DNA of 64,000 nucleotides. Origin: Cyclobacteriaceae bacterium (GTDB lineage: Bacteria; Bacteroidota; Bacteroidia; Cytophagales; Cyclobacteriaceae). Both the position numbers and the translations under genes were made by a program. Positions 34,363-44,476 of this stretch are shown here, in pieces; position 1 is the first letter of the stretch, and the number at the start of each line of letters is the position of its first letter. A model generated the notes under the pieces. That model was not told where the DNA came from, searched no databases, and worked only from the letters and a program-made list of their open reading frames with translations. The stretch spans positions 37,140-101,139 of the forward strand of contig PXCO01000184.1 in NCBI GenBank assembly GCA_003565295.1, in the 5' to 3' direction.

Positions 34363-35490
34363 ATGAAATCAAGAAGAGATTTTTTACACAAAATTACCCT
34401 TTCGGCTATGGCCATTCCCTTTGTGCATCACCTTCAGGCGACACCAACAAGCAATCATATCATGGTAGGAAATAATCGGGAGGAAGTATTAAGAGTGGCC
34501 ATCATGGGATTGGGAAGTTACGGCACCCGTGTGGCTGAGGCCATGAAAGACAGCAAAAAATCCAAATTGGTAGGAGTTATCAGTGGCACCCCTTCCAAAA
34601 TCAAGGATTGGCAATCCAAATATGGCATCCCCGAAAAAAACTGCTACAATTATGAGAATTTTGACCAAATAAAAGACAACCCGGATATTGATGCGGTGTA
34701 TATCATCACCCCAAATGCCTTGCACAAAGACCAAACGATAAGGGTGGCCAATGCCGGGAAACATGTAATCTGTGAAAAGCCCATGGGGCTGAATGAACAG
34801 GAAGGCCGGGAAATGGTGGAGGCATGTAAAAAAAACGATGTAAAACTTTTAGTGGGGTACAGGATGAGACTGGAACCCAACACCCTGGAAATAGTACGCA
34901 TGCGCGAAGAAGGTGAACTGGGAAAGATCATGTTTTTTCAAGGATTAAGTGGGTTTAGAATAGGTAACCCCGATCAATGGAGACTGGACAAGGAGCTTGC
35001 CGGTGGTGGTGCCATGATGGACATAGGAATTTACTCTGTCAACGGGGCAAGGTATATGGTGGGTGAAGATCCAATTTGGGTAACCGCCCAAGAGACCAAA
35101 ACAGATCCGGAAAAATTCAAAGAGGGTGTGGATGAAACCATACAATTCCAATTCGGCTTTCCCAGTGGTGCAGTGGCTTCGTGCCTATCCACTTATAACA
35201 TGAGCCATTTAGACCGGTTTTTCCTTAATGGTCAAAAAGGCTTTGCCGAGTTACAACCTGCCACGGGATATGGTCCAATTAAGGGCCGTACGCATCAGGG
35301 GCCTTTGGAAAAACCCCATGTTACCCATCAAACCCTTCAAATGGACGAAATGTCCGATATCATATTGAGAGGAAAAGAACCAAAACTACCCCTTGACGGA
35401 GTTGAGGGCACCAAGGACTTGATCATCATTGATGCCATCTATAAAGCAGTGGCTTCCGGCCAAAAAGAAAAAATCAACATCAATATTTGA
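34363..35490 (+). CDS. Exported Gfo/Idh/MocA-family oxidoreductase
   Basis: A 375-residue NAD(P)-dependent dehydrogenase. The N-terminus RRDFLHKITLSAMAIPF is a Tat-type signal, common in Bacteroidota members of the family. The Rossmann motif is MGLGSYGTRVAEAM, the family signature is CEKPMGLN around residue 139, and the C-terminal sheet domain includes GELGKIMFFQGLSGFRIGNPDQWRLDKELAGGGAMMDIGIYSVNGARYM. The substrate is probably a sugar or sugar acid. No redox partner is adjacent. It ends near the terminator at 35532. Confidence 0.9.
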   Translation: MKSRRDFLHKITLSAMAIPFVHHLQATPTSNHIMVGNNREEVLRVAIMGLGSYGTRVAEAMKDSKKSKLVGVISGTPSKIKDWQSKYGIPEKNCYNYENFDQIKDNPDIDAVYIITPNALHKDQTIRVANAGKHVICEKPMGLNEQEGREMVEACKKNDVKLLVGYRMRLEPNTLEIVRMREEGELGKIMFFQGLSGFRIGNPDQWRLDKELAGGGAMMDIGIYSVNGARYMVGEDPIWVTAQETKTDPEKFKEGVDETIQFQFGFPSGAVASCLSTYNMSHLDRFFLNGQKGFAELQPATGYGPIKGRTHQGPLEKPHVTHQTLQMDEMSDIILRGKEPKLPLDGVEGTKDLIIIDAIYKAVASGQKEKININI

Positions 35491-35531
35491 TCAGATTTCT
35501 TCCCCGGTTTTAGCTACCGGACACTTAAATA

Positions 35532-35557
35532 AAGGGGAAGCGACGATGCTTCCCCTT
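35532..35557. terminator. Hairpin terminator between the Gfo/Idh gene and the convergent susD
   Basis: AAGGGGAAGC and GCTTCCCCTT form a perfect 10-bp stem with a six-base loop. The T-runs on either side are short, so termination may be imperfect. Confidence 0.7.
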
Positions 35558-35600
35558 ATCTATTTGTAATTCATTATTTCAGGCCATAAGGCGTGCTGGT

Positions 35601-36953
35601 CTAATATCCGGCATTTTGATCCAGATTGGGGTTAAGGTCCAGTTCCAACTGTGGAACCGGGAATACAAAGCGTTGTTGGGAGGGCACGCCAAGGACTTCC
35701 GACGCTAAGCCGGTCCGGCATAGGTCAAACCACACCTCCGACTCAAACATCATCTCTTTTCTTTTCTCTTCCTGTACGGCCCTCACAAACTCCTCCAGGC
35801 TCAGCCCCGGAGAAATTGGTTCCAAACCAGCTCTTTCACGAATTATGTTTAAGCTTTCTATGGCCTGATTGTTTGGGGCATTATTACTTCTTGCCGAAGC
35901 TTCTGCATGAATCAGGTGCACTTCTCCCAGTCTTAGGACGGGTATGTTCTGAGCGGGAGGGTTAAAGTTCCTGTATTTACCCACATAGAGCCTTTCGGCC
36001 CCTGTGTTGTCCTGGGCCCTTCTCAAGGTGAAGTCCCTTCTTAAATCTCCCTCTTCAAAGACCTCGCTTGCAGATTCCCTTGCAAAAAATTCTTGTCTAG
36101 AAGCGGGGTTTGCATTTTGTACAAAGGTATTCGGGGTTTGCTGATCAAACTGCAACTCAAACAATGCCTCTTCCGTGTTTTCATTCAGCCAAATATCTTC
36201 GAAATTTGAAACCAATCCATATCCTCCTGTGGCCAGTACCTCGGTGGCCAATTGAGCAGATTCACTGAAATTGCCGGCATATAAATTCACCTTGGCCAGT
36301 AAAGCCTTTGCGGCAATACCACTGGCGCGACCTTTTTGTGAGCCAGAAGCCATCATTGGTAAGGTGCTGGCCTGTTCCAGGTCTTGAATAATGGACGCAT
36401 AAATGTCCCCCACGGCATTTCGGCTTACCCTTAAATCCGCACTAGTGCTCTGTTCCGAAGTAGGAATCAGAATCAGCGGTACCTCACCCCAACCCCTGGT
36501 TAGATTGAAGTAGGCCAACGCCCGAATAAACCTTGCCTCATTCACCAGGTTTTGCAGCGCAGTATTATTGTGAAAACCTTCTATTTCGGGGGCATACGTA
36601 ATAATATTGTTACATGCATTGATAGTGCCGTAAAAAGCAGTCCACATATTCAGCGACCAAGGGTTGTCTATCCTTATGGAAAAGTTGGTATATTCCATGT
36701 ATTCCGGGAACCCGGAGATATGTTCCATATGACCTGCAGCAAATTCAGGCACCACAATAAAGGCCTGGCCATAACTGAATGAGGTAGTGAGGCTTCTGTA
36801 AGCACCGATCACCGCCGTCCTAGTGGTAGGCTCATCCGCAAAAAAGGTGGCCTGACTCAATTGATCAATGGGTTGTTTATCAATAAAATCATCACAGGCA
36901 GCAAGTAGCTGCAACAGTGTCAGACAAAGGGCAATTATTTTTATATTTTTCAT
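35601..36953 (-). CDS. SusD/RagB-family nutrient-binding lipoprotein
   Basis: A 450-residue SusD homologue. The lipoprotein signal ends in LLQLLAAC with Cys20, followed by DDFIDKQPIDQLSQATFFADE, a classical SusD N-terminus. Later motifs are ARFIRALAYFNLTRGWGEVPLI, ASGIAAKALLAKVNLYAG, LRLGEVHLIHAEA and the C-terminal RKEMMFESEVWFDLCRTG. It is cotranscribed with the SusC gene upstream (11-base gap). With that receptor it forms an uptake unit for a glycan that the sequence does not identify; no glycoside hydrolase follows it. Confidence 0.95.
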   Translation of the reverse strand: MKNIKIIALCLTLLQLLAACDDFIDKQPIDQLSQATFFADEPTTRTAVIGAYRSLTTSFSYGQAFIVVPEFAAGHMEHISGFPEYMEYTNFSIRIDNPWSLNMWTAFYGTINACNNIITYAPEIEGFHNNTALQNLVNEARFIRALAYFNLTRGWGEVPLILIPTSEQSTSADLRVSRNAVGDIYASIIQDLEQASTLPMMASGSQKGRASGIAAKALLAKVNLYAGNFSESAQLATEVLATGGYGLVSNFEDIWLNENTEEALFELQFDQQTPNTFVQNANPASRQEFFARESASEVFEEGDLRRDFTLRRAQDNTGAERLYVGKYRNFNPPAQNIPVLRLGEVHLIHAEASARSNNAPNNQAIESLNIIRERAGLEPISPGLSLEEFVRAVQEEKRKEMMFESEVWFDLCRTGLASEVLGVPSQQRFVFPVPQLELDLNPNLDQNAGY

Positions 36954-36964
36954 GGCTAAACGAA

Positions 36965-39964
36965 TTAAAAGGTGATGGATAAACCTCCGGTAAAAATTCT
37001 CGGTTGAGGGTAATTGGAGTGGTCCGTTCCATACGCAATGCCATCGCTAGACATGGCATTTACCTCCGGATCATACCCTGTATATTTGGTAAAGACAAAG
37101 GCGTTTTGGATGGTAGTGTAGATTCTCATATTGGATAGTTTCAACCTTTCTAGAACCGGAGAAGGCAAAGTGTACCCAAAAGAGATGTTTCTGATCCTGA
37201 AGAAAGAGCCGTCCTCCACCCAGCGGGTGGATACCGCGGCATTGTCCAAACTGCCGGGGGAAGGTCTGGGCACATCAGTAATGTCGCCTGGCTGCCTCCA
37301 TCTTCGGGTCCAGGCACTGTCTCCATTCCCACTCAAGTTAAAACCCGAAAACCTGTAAAAAGCCGTATAATTATAAAGATCCACTCCTCCCACAAATTGA
37401 CCCATCACGCTTAGGTCAAAGTTTTTGTAAAAGAAGTTATTGGTGACACCACCATAAAAATCGGGGTTAGGATCACCGATGATTCTCCGGTCCTCCTGCC
37501 TGTTAGGCGGCCCTAGGCTCCCATCTTCCCTCTCAAAGTCTATCATGCCAGTTTCGGGATTTACCCCATGCATGGCCCAGCCAAAAAATGACCCCAGTGG
37601 AAGTCCCTCCCTTGCAATGTTAAAATTACCTATGCCCCCCAATAGGTCGCCTTCCGGAAGGTTCATGACGGTATTTCTGTTAAAGGTCATATTGAAGGAA
37701 GTATTCCAGACAAATTCTCCCGTCAAATTTCTGGTACTCACTTCAAACTCCAATCCTTTGTTTTGGATCTCGCCCAGGTTGGTAAAGGTATTCTGGTAAC
37801 CGGAGGTACGCGGAATTTGCACTTGAATAAGCAGATCCCTGGTATTCTTCACATAATAATCCGCCAACACCTGTACCCTGCCGTCAAATAGCCCAAAATC
37901 AAGACCGAAGTTAAACTGCTCGGTGGTTTCCCAGCCTAGCTCCCCGCTACCATAAACATTGGGCAAGAACCCCGGCTGCTGGTTGTAAACCTGTCCCCCT
38001 GAATACAATATCTGGTTCACGTAATTTGGAATTTCCTGGTTACCTGTCAGGCCCCAGCTTGTCCTTAGTTTTAGGTCTTCAAATAAACCATTGTCTTTTA
38101 AAAAATTTTCTTCCCCCAGTCTCCAGGCAAAGGCCATGGCGGGGAAATGTCCGTACTTGTTCAGGGCCCCAAAACGGGAGGAACCGTCTATCCTGTAATT
38201 AAGAGAAAAGAGGTATTTGTCGTCCAGGTTGTAATTGACCCTTGAAAAGTAGGAGACTATACTCCATTCCTGAACACTGGCGTTGGCACCGCTTACTATA
38301 CCCCCGGCGCTTATTACCGGGATCTCATTGAAGGGAAAGTTGGTCCTGCGGGCATCGGTAAAGCCAAAACGGGATTCTTGAAAGGAAATTCCCAGAATGG
38401 CGTCTACACTATGCCTTTCCCCAAAACCTTGGTTATACCGAAGAAAATTTTCATTTAACCACAGCTGGTCTTTGGTAAACCTGCTGCCCCCAAGTCCAAT
38501 ACCCTGATTAAACCTCACGCCAAAAGGAGGCAGAAAAAAGGTCTCCTCAATGTTGTTGATATCCACCCCAATATTTGTTTTGAAGGAAAGTGCATCGGAG
38601 AATTGGTATGTGGCACCCACATTGGTAAGCAGCCGTAAGTTTTCAGCATTATTAGTGGGTAAGGTAAGCCATGCCACAGGGTTTTCCCTAGAGGTCACTT
38701 GTGGATCAAAGACAAATTCACCTGACTCATCCCTTACCGGGAGGGTGGGAGGTGTAACCAGGCCATTTCGAATAGGTGCAGACCTGGAATTCTCTTCCTG
38801 AATTCTTCTGTTAAAGGCCCGTGTAATATTTACATTGGCATTGAACTGCAGCTTTTCGCTGTGTTGGTGGTCCAGGTTTAGCCGAAAACTTAAGCGGTCA
38901 AAACCGGAGTTTAGTATAGTGCCCTCCTGGTTGTAATACCCAAAGGAAGTATAATATTGCGTCTTTTCACTACCTCCCGTGGCCGAGATCTCATAGTTTT
39001 GGATAGGGGCGGTACGGAAAGTTTCCCGCTGCCAATCCACATCTACATTGGGATTCAGCAGGTCAGGATGAGGGCTACCTCCCTGGGGTCTATAACTCCA
39101 TAAGTCTTGAATATAATCTATATACTCCGGGGCGTTCATAAATGGCAACCATCTTTCCCTAGGTACTTCAGACACCCCTGCATAGGCATTGATGCTAATT
39201 TGACTTTCATTAGCCCTCCCCCTTTTCGTGGTGACCATCACCACCCCATTGGAAGCCCTGGCTCCGTAAATGGCAGTGGCAGCGGCATCTTTTAGCACCT
39301 CCACCGAGGCAATGTCATTGGGGTTTATGGATGCCAAAATATTGATCCCTTGATCTGCCCCTCCAAAGTTGAAATCCTGGCCTCCCCGAAAATTGGTACT
39401 GCTATTCACGGGTACACCATCGATTACATACAAGGGTTCTGAACTTGCATTGATGGAGGTGGTTCCCCTAATTCGAATGCTTATCCCACCTCCAGGAGTG
39501 CCTGAGTTTTGAGTAACCTGTACCCCTCCAGCCTTTCCCTGGATAGCTTGGGTCAGTGAAGGCAATGGGTCTCTCTCAATTTCATCACTGCTGATGGTAC
39601 TTACAGCACTTGTCAGTCTTTTCCGATCCATGGTACCATATCCTACGACCACGACTTCATCCAATCTCTGCTGGTCTTCTGCCATGAAGATGTCAAAATT
39701 ACTTTGATTACCGATAGGCACTTCTTTCCTTGTTAGGCCAATATAGGAAAAGACTAAGATCCTGCCTTGATCGGGTAAGTTGAGGGCAAACCTTCCATCT
39801 TCATCAGTCACTACGCCTGTGCCCGTCTCCTTCACCATGATACTTACACCCGGTATGGGTTCACGATCAGCTTCGGAACGTACCGTTCCAGTAATTTCAC
39901 GCTGCGCTACTGCAAATTGGCACATGGCCAAGTAAAAGCACAAAAGGGATAAAATTTTTTTCAT
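36965..39964 (-). CDS. SusC/RagA-family TonB-linked outer-membrane receptor
   Basis: A complete 999-residue SusC. The signal peptide is MKKILSLLCFYLAMCQFAVA, followed by a CarboxypepD_reg-like domain (REITGTVRSEADREPIPGVSIMVKETGTGVVTDEDGRF), the conserved DEVVVVGYGTMDRK segment, the plug with VEVLKDAAATAIYGARASNGVVMVTTKRG, and the barrel ending in GGLSITF. The length is usual. It is the first gene of a susC-susD operon. The 5' region (39965-40146) is AT-rich; I did not find a convincing promoter. The neighbouring carbohydrate-linked Gfo/Idh gene may be related, but this is inference. Confidence 0.96.
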   Translation of the reverse strand: MKKILSLLCFYLAMCQFAVAQREITGTVRSEADREPIPGVSIMVKETGTGVVTDEDGRFALNLPDQGRILVFSYIGLTRKEVPIGNQSNFDIFMAEDQQRLDEVVVVGYGTMDRKRLTSAVSTISSDEIERDPLPSLTQAIQGKAGGVQVTQNSGTPGGGISIRIRGTTSINASSEPLYVIDGVPVNSSTNFRGGQDFNFGGADQGINILASINPNDIASVEVLKDAAATAIYGARASNGVVMVTTKRGRANESQISINAYAGVSEVPRERWLPFMNAPEYIDYIQDLWSYRPQGGSPHPDLLNPNVDVDWQRETFRTAPIQNYEISATGGSEKTQYYTSFGYYNQEGTILNSGFDRLSFRLNLDHQHSEKLQFNANVNITRAFNRRIQEENSRSAPIRNGLVTPPTLPVRDESGEFVFDPQVTSRENPVAWLTLPTNNAENLRLLTNVGATYQFSDALSFKTNIGVDINNIEETFFLPPFGVRFNQGIGLGGSRFTKDQLWLNENFLRYNQGFGERHSVDAILGISFQESRFGFTDARRTNFPFNEIPVISAGGIVSGANASVQEWSIVSYFSRVNYNLDDKYLFSLNYRIDGSSRFGALNKYGHFPAMAFAWRLGEENFLKDNGLFEDLKLRTSWGLTGNQEIPNYVNQILYSGGQVYNQQPGFLPNVYGSGELGWETTEQFNFGLDFGLFDGRVQVLADYYVKNTRDLLIQVQIPRTSGYQNTFTNLGEIQNKGLEFEVSTRNLTGEFVWNTSFNMTFNRNTVMNLPEGDLLGGIGNFNIAREGLPLGSFFGWAMHGVNPETGMIDFEREDGSLGPPNRQEDRRIIGDPNPDFYGGVTNNFFYKNFDLSVMGQFVGGVDLYNYTAFYRFSGFNLSGNGDSAWTRRWRQPGDITDVPRPSPGSLDNAAVSTRWVEDGSFFRIRNISFGYTLPSPVLERLKLSNMRIYTTIQNAFVFTKYTGYDPEVNAMSSDGIAYGTDHSNYPQPRIFTGGLSITF

Positions 39965-40284
39965 AGAAATTTTTTTAAGTTGATATATGGAAAAAAGTTC
40001 TAGAAAAATAAATAATTAATTTTAAATGTGATAGATTATTTAGTTTATTTTACTAAAAAATTATTCATGGTAAAGGATCAATAGTAGTTAAGATAAATCC
40101 AACAACTTTTTATTATCTAGAATATACCTCATGTGGATATTCAGTAATGACTCTTCATTCCACAAAACACTTGAATTTTCAAATTCTAAGCAGTGTTAAT
40201 GCCCGGAGCGGATTTTTGTTCTGTGAAAGATTATTTAATTTTATCAAAACCAGATTTTTAAACCCTTCTTTTCCACCTCGGATT

Positions 40285-41667
40285 ATGAGCAAATCTAAAA
40301 GAGATCTTCCTACTCCTCCAGCTTGGTTAGCCATGATCCCTCTAGCCGTGACTGGGATTTCACTTGGTGCTTCCGTTTTTATTTTTGAGGTAGAGCCTCA
40401 TTTTTCATTGTTCCTTGGGGCGGTTGTAGCAGGTTTCTGTGCCTACGCATGCGGGTATTCCTGGAAGGAAATTGAGGAAGGGTTCACCCACCCTATCAGT
40501 AGGACAGTTCCTTCTGTGATTATTTTACTTATAATAGGCATGTTAATGGCTGTATGGATAGCCAGTGGCATTGTCCCTGCACTTATGTATTATGGGTTTA
40601 AATTTTTTGTGGCAAAATGGTTCCTACCGCTTATTTTGATTGCTTGCTGTATCATGGCTTTGGTCACAGGAAGTTCATGGTCTACAATAGGAACACTAGG
40701 GGTTGCGGCCATTGGGGTAAGTGAGGGATTAGGTGTCCCTACTGCCATCACAGCAGGTGCAATAGTATCCGGTTCATTTTTCGGAGACAAACTTTCCCCT
40801 ATGTCCGATTCCACTAACCTCACCCCCTCCGTTTTGGGGGTAGGGCTGTATCCGCACATCAAACACATGCTTTATACCACCCTTCCCTCTTTGGTGATTT
40901 CCCTGGCAGCTTTTACGGTGATCGGTTGGGTATTGCCTGCCAATGATTCCACTGCCGATACCGAAAAATATTTGGAACATATACAGGAAAATTTTAACCT
41001 TTCCACGATAATGTTCATACCCCCACTGCTGGTGATTTTGCTAATTATAAAAAAAGTTCCTGCTATTCCAAGCCTCAGTATTGGAGTTGTCTTGGGAGGT
41101 ATAGGGTTTTTGGTGTTTCAGGAGGGCAACTTAGCATCTCTATTAGAAGCCCTACATTCAGGGTTTAAGATGGACACGGGTAAGGATGAGATGGATTCAC
41201 TTTTTTCAACCGGCGGTATGGAGAGCATGTATAATGTGATCAATCTGGCACTCATTTCACTTGCCTTTGGCGGTATCATGCATAAAACGGGAATGCTTCG
41301 AAGTATTGTACAACTTATTTCCCGGTTTGTGGAAAGTACCGGTAACCTTACCGTCACCGTCCTATCCACTGCTGTATTTGTAAATATTTTTGGAGCCAAC
41401 CAATACCTTGCAGTCATTTTGCCCGGACAGATGTTTGAGGAAACCTTTAGAAAAAAGGGATTAAAGCTAAAAAACCTAAGCCGGACCTTAGAGGCGGGTG
41501 GAACCCTCACGGCCCCGCTGATACCCTGGAATAGCAACGCCATTTTCGTATATTCCACCTTAGGGGTTTCAGCCACTAATTACTTTCCTTATGCAATTTT
41601 ATGTTGGTTAACGGGCATAGTTGTGGCAATTTATGGATATGCGAATATTACCATGGAACGGGATTAA
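40285..41667 (+). CDS. nhaC: Na+/H+ antiporter of the NhaC family
   Basis: A 460-residue sodium/proton antiporter with about 11-12 transmembrane helices. The NhaC-type features are HPISRTVPSVIILLIIGMLMAVWIASGIVPALMYYGFKF, ALVTGSSWSTIGTLGVAAIGV, SGSFFGDKLSPMSDSTNLTPS and GTLTAPLIPWNSNAIFV. The track begins 46 codons upstream with no homology; the ATG at 40285 (MSKSKRDLPTPPAWLA) is the real start. It functions in pH and sodium homeostasis, in keeping with a marine or brackish habitat (inference). It stands alone. Confidence 0.93.
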   Translation: MSKSKRDLPTPPAWLAMIPLAVTGISLGASVFIFEVEPHFSLFLGAVVAGFCAYACGYSWKEIEEGFTHPISRTVPSVIILLIIGMLMAVWIASGIVPALMYYGFKFFVAKWFLPLILIACCIMALVTGSSWSTIGTLGVAAIGVSEGLGVPTAITAGAIVSGSFFGDKLSPMSDSTNLTPSVLGVGLYPHIKHMLYTTLPSLVISLAAFTVIGWVLPANDSTADTEKYLEHIQENFNLSTIMFIPPLLVILLIIKKVPAIPSLSIGVVLGGIGFLVFQEGNLASLLEALHSGFKMDTGKDEMDSLFSTGGMESMYNVINLALISLAFGGIMHKTGMLRSIVQLISRFVESTGNLTVTVLSTAVFVNIFGANQYLAVILPGQMFEETFRKKGLKLKNLSRTLEAGGTLTAPLIPWNSNAIFVYSTLGVSATNYFPYAILCWLTGIVVAIYGYANITMERD

Positions 41668-41857
41668 TCAACATAATTCTCAAGCGACAAAATCTTTGCT
41701 GCCAGGTGTCAAATTAATGTAATACAATGAATGGTTCAGTAGCCGGTAGATGATTTCTTAGTAGCTTTTAATTTGCGTATGTTTGAAAAACAATCCAAAT
41801 CCGGAGTAACTTACCTTCAGGTCCATAGGTTCAACCTACAATTGAGAAATAGATTTT

Positions 41858-42457
41858 ATGAGGATTAAAACTTTGTTGATTTTAATAGTATTTATTGGTG
41901 CCATTACCCAACTTTCTGCCCAACAAGAAACACATGATTATGAGATCACACTGGCCGGATTCACTATTGGGGAAATGCAGGCCACCAAAAGCCAGCTGGG
42001 CGATACCACGCTTTTCCGGCTGCGTAGTGAGGTGAGTTTTTGGCTGTTTGGAAGGATACACGTGGACTATACCACCGAAGTAAAGTACTTGGGAGAAAAA
42101 TTTATCTCCTCCCGTGTGGAATCCAACTCCAACCGTGGCAACTTCCTCTCCACGGTTGATTGGGATGGAAATTATTATCACATACACGCCAACTCCTATA
42201 AATATGAACATAAAGAGCGACTTTCCGAAACCATCACTTACTCTGCTGTTCGCTTGTTTTTTGAAGAACCTAAGGGTATATCCAAAATGATGGCGGAAAA
42301 CTATGGAAAGTTTGCCAGTGTTACCCCTATGGGTGATGGACAGTACCACACCTTAGTAGCAGGAAACAAAAACCGGTATTGGTATGAAAATGGCAAGATG
42401 CAGCGAGTAAGCATGCAAAGCCCTGTGAAAAACTATATCATCCAAAGAAAAGAATGA
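41858..42457 (+). CDS. DUF6134-family exported protein
   Basis: A 199-residue secreted or periplasmic protein with a signal peptide (LLILIVFIGAITQLSAQ). The rest is a beta-rich sequence with the DUF6134 pattern: HDYEITLAGFTIGEMQATK, FWLFGRIHVDYTTEVKYLGEKFISSRVESNSNRG, and the C-terminal NRYWYENGKMQRVSMQSPVKNYII. These resemble DUF3108-type lipid-binding-like sheets (inference). The function is unknown. It is three bases upstream of deoC, so the two share an operon. Confidence 0.8.
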   Translation: MRIKTLLILIVFIGAITQLSAQQETHDYEITLAGFTIGEMQATKSQLGDTTLFRLRSEVSFWLFGRIHVDYTTEVKYLGEKFISSRVESNSNRGNFLSTVDWDGNYYHIHANSYKYEHKERLSETITYSAVRLFFEEPKGISKMMAENYGKFASVTPMGDGQYHTLVAGNKNRYWYENGKMQRVSMQSPVKNYIIQRKE

Positions 42458-42460
42458 ACA

Positions 42461-43111
42461 ATGAAAAAACTTCATAGATTCCTGGAACATACGCTTCTAA
42501 AAGCAGACATGAACTATCAAAACGTAGAAGAAATCGTGGACCAGGCAAAGGAGTTTCAGTTTAAAGGAGTGTGCATTCCTCCATTTTGGGTAAAAAAAGT
42601 CAAAAGAGACCTACTTGAAGAGGACATACAGGTGGTTACGGTGATTGGGTTTCCACTGGGAAACACCAGCACAGAAGCTAAGGTAGCTGAAACCCTACAA
42701 GCCATTAAGGATGGTGCAGACGAGTTGGATGTCGTTTGGTCGCTTACTGCTTTTAAGGCTGGTATGAACTGGCCAAAAATTGAACTGGCCAAGTTATCAG
42801 GCCTATGTCATGAGCAAGAGAAAATACTTAAAGTGATCATAGAAACAGCCTACCTCAATAAGGAGGAAATCCTAAAAGCCTGTGAAATCTGCAGGGATGC
42901 GGGAGCTGATTTTGTGAAGACTTCTACAGGATTTGCTAAGGAAGGTGCAAAATTGGAGCATATTCGACTGATGAGAGAGCATCTTCCCAGTCAGGTGGGA
43001 ATTAAGGCAAGTGGAGGGATCAAAACAAAAGAGCAGGCACTGGCCTTTATAGCAGCGGGTGCAGACAGGATTGGCACTAGCAATGCAGTAGGCATTGTAA
43101 ATGAAACTTAG
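42461..43111 (+). CDS. deoC: Deoxyribose-phosphate aldolase
   Basis: A class I aldolase that splits 2-deoxyribose-5-phosphate into glyceraldehyde-3-phosphate and acetaldehyde in nucleoside catabolism. The Schiff-base Lys153 is in DFVKTSTGF, the proton-relay Lys is in GIKASGG, and Asp90 is in ADELD. The start MKKLHRFLEHTLLK is normal. At 216 residues it is complete. The usual MVI after DELD is replaced by VVW, a minor divergence. It is coupled to the DUF6134 gene, not to other nucleoside genes. Confidence 0.94.
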   Translation: MKKLHRFLEHTLLKADMNYQNVEEIVDQAKEFQFKGVCIPPFWVKKVKRDLLEEDIQVVTVIGFPLGNTSTEAKVAETLQAIKDGADELDVVWSLTAFKAGMNWPKIELAKLSGLCHEQEKILKVIIETAYLNKEEILKACEICRDAGADFVKTSTGFAKEGAKLEHIRLMREHLPSQVGIKASGGIKTKEQALAFIAAGADRIGTSNAVGIVNET

Positions 43112-43186
43112 TTGACTTAAATTTTTAAGGCCTTTTTTTCTCAGCGACCAGGCTTTCACCAAAAAAACCCAAACCTTATCGCATAA

Positions 43187-44221
43187 TTATGAATTTTTCT
43201 CTACCAATGCCTTTACACAATTTATCCATGTATCATTGGAATTGAGACTGGGAACCAGGTCCCATCTTTCTCCACCCCGTTCTTCAAACTCCTCCTTATA
43301 TTCTTCACCCACTTCAACCGTAGTTTCTAGGCAATCTGCCACAAATGCAGGAGAAAAGGCAAGTACCTTCTTGACCCCCTTCTTAGTAATCTCTTTGATC
43401 ACATCTTCAGTGTAGGGCTTGATCCAAGGATCATTTCCCAGTCTGGATTGAAAGCAGGTTTTTACTTTTTCCTCGGGAAGCTGAAGCTTTTCAGCAATCT
43501 GTCTGGTGGTCAGGAAACACTGGGCCCTATAACAAAACTGGTTTTTCTTCGTGTAATTGGCGCAGCAATTATCACTCAATTGGCAATATCCATCCACAGA
43601 TCCCTTTTTTATTTGTCTTTCGGGTAAACCATGGTAGGAGAATAGGAAAAGGTCATAGTCTTCCTTTTCCATCATTTCCTTGCCCAGCTCTGACCAAGCT
43701 TCCAAAAACAAGGGTTCTTCCACGAAATTGTTGATAAAGGTGATACTGGGTATGATCTGCCATTTTCTTGCTTCCTCCATTACCTTGTCTACCACCGAGC
43801 CATTTGTGGCCGATGCATATTGGGGAAAAAGCGGTAACACGATGATCTTACGCACATTGGCGTTATTTAGGGCTTTTAGCCCTTCGGAGATGCTGGGGCT
43901 TTGATAGCGCATGGCCATTTCCACTTGATATAATTTGGGGTCTAGCTTCTTTCTTAATTTATCTCGCAGATCTTCGGTATGGAAAAGTAATGGAGATCCT
44001 CTTTCTGTCCACAGCTTCCGGTATTCCTTGGCCGATTTAGGGGCGCGAAAGGGTGCAATGATAAGGTTGACCAGCATCCATCTGGGTATTGCCGGTATGT
44101 CGATTACCCTTCCGTCCATCAAAAATTCCCTGAGATATTTTCTTACATCCCCTGTATCGGTACTATCAGGCGTACCCAGGTTTACTAAGAGCACGCCTAT
44201 TTTGGCTTTATTTTTATTCAT
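43187..44221 (-). CDS. hemH: Ferrochelatase
   Basis: It inserts Fe2+ into protoporphyrin IX, the last step of protohaem synthesis. The start MNKNKAKIGVLLVNLGTPDS is the standard family N-terminus; the track extends 48 codons upstream without homology. Visible sites are YHGLPERQIKKG (catalytic His), and the Glu in DCLETTVEVGEEYKEEF. The cluster-like Cys set CQLSDNCCANYTKKNQFCYRAQC is present as in many bacterial ferrochelatases. At 344 residues it is full length. A perfect 10-bp inverted repeat lies upstream (44251-44278). Confidence 0.94.
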   Translation of the reverse strand: MNKNKAKIGVLLVNLGTPDSTDTGDVRKYLREFLMDGRVIDIPAIPRWMLVNLIIAPFRAPKSAKEYRKLWTERGSPLLFHTEDLRDKLRKKLDPKLYQVEMAMRYQSPSISEGLKALNNANVRKIIVLPLFPQYASATNGSVVDKVMEEARKWQIIPSITFINNFVEEPLFLEAWSELGKEMMEKEDYDLFLFSYHGLPERQIKKGSVDGYCQLSDNCCANYTKKNQFCYRAQCFLTTRQIAEKLQLPEEKVKTCFQSRLGNDPWIKPYTEDVIKEITKKGVKKVLAFSPAFVADCLETTVEVGEEYKEEFEERGGERWDLVPSLNSNDTWINCVKALVEKNS

Positions 44222-44250
44222 GAAATTCCAGTTATGGCCATTTTCTACTG

Positions 44251-44278
44251 ATAACCAAAGGTAATAAGCTTTGGTTAT
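44251..44278. promoter_or_regulatory. Inverted repeat overlapping the putative hemH -7 box
   Basis: ATAACCAAAG and CTTTGGTTAT are perfect 10-bp arms with an eight-base spacer, 30 bases upstream of the hemH ATG. The minus-strand TACCTTTG (44256-44263), a good -7 box, is inside it. It could be an operator or an mRNA hairpin; no regulator is identified. Confidence 0.45.
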
Positions 44279-44476
44279 CCAGAATAGCCTTCGAGGAAAA
44301 TATAATGTTGGTTTATACTGATATTTGATGCCTCCCATCTTTTCATTTCTGGGAAAATCTCCCATATCTACTCAGATGAGTTGAAATAGAAAACTTGAAA
44401 GAGGGTTTCGGCTTTGGGATAGCCTGGGTAAAGTCCGCTTCTAAAATGTCGTTGCTCTTTGTCGCTCAAAGTGCTT

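Noticed and set aside
43187-44365. Long form of hemH starting at 44365
   Set aside because: The first 48 codons have no homology and include the inverted repeat and the -7 box; MNKNKAKIGVLL is the family start.
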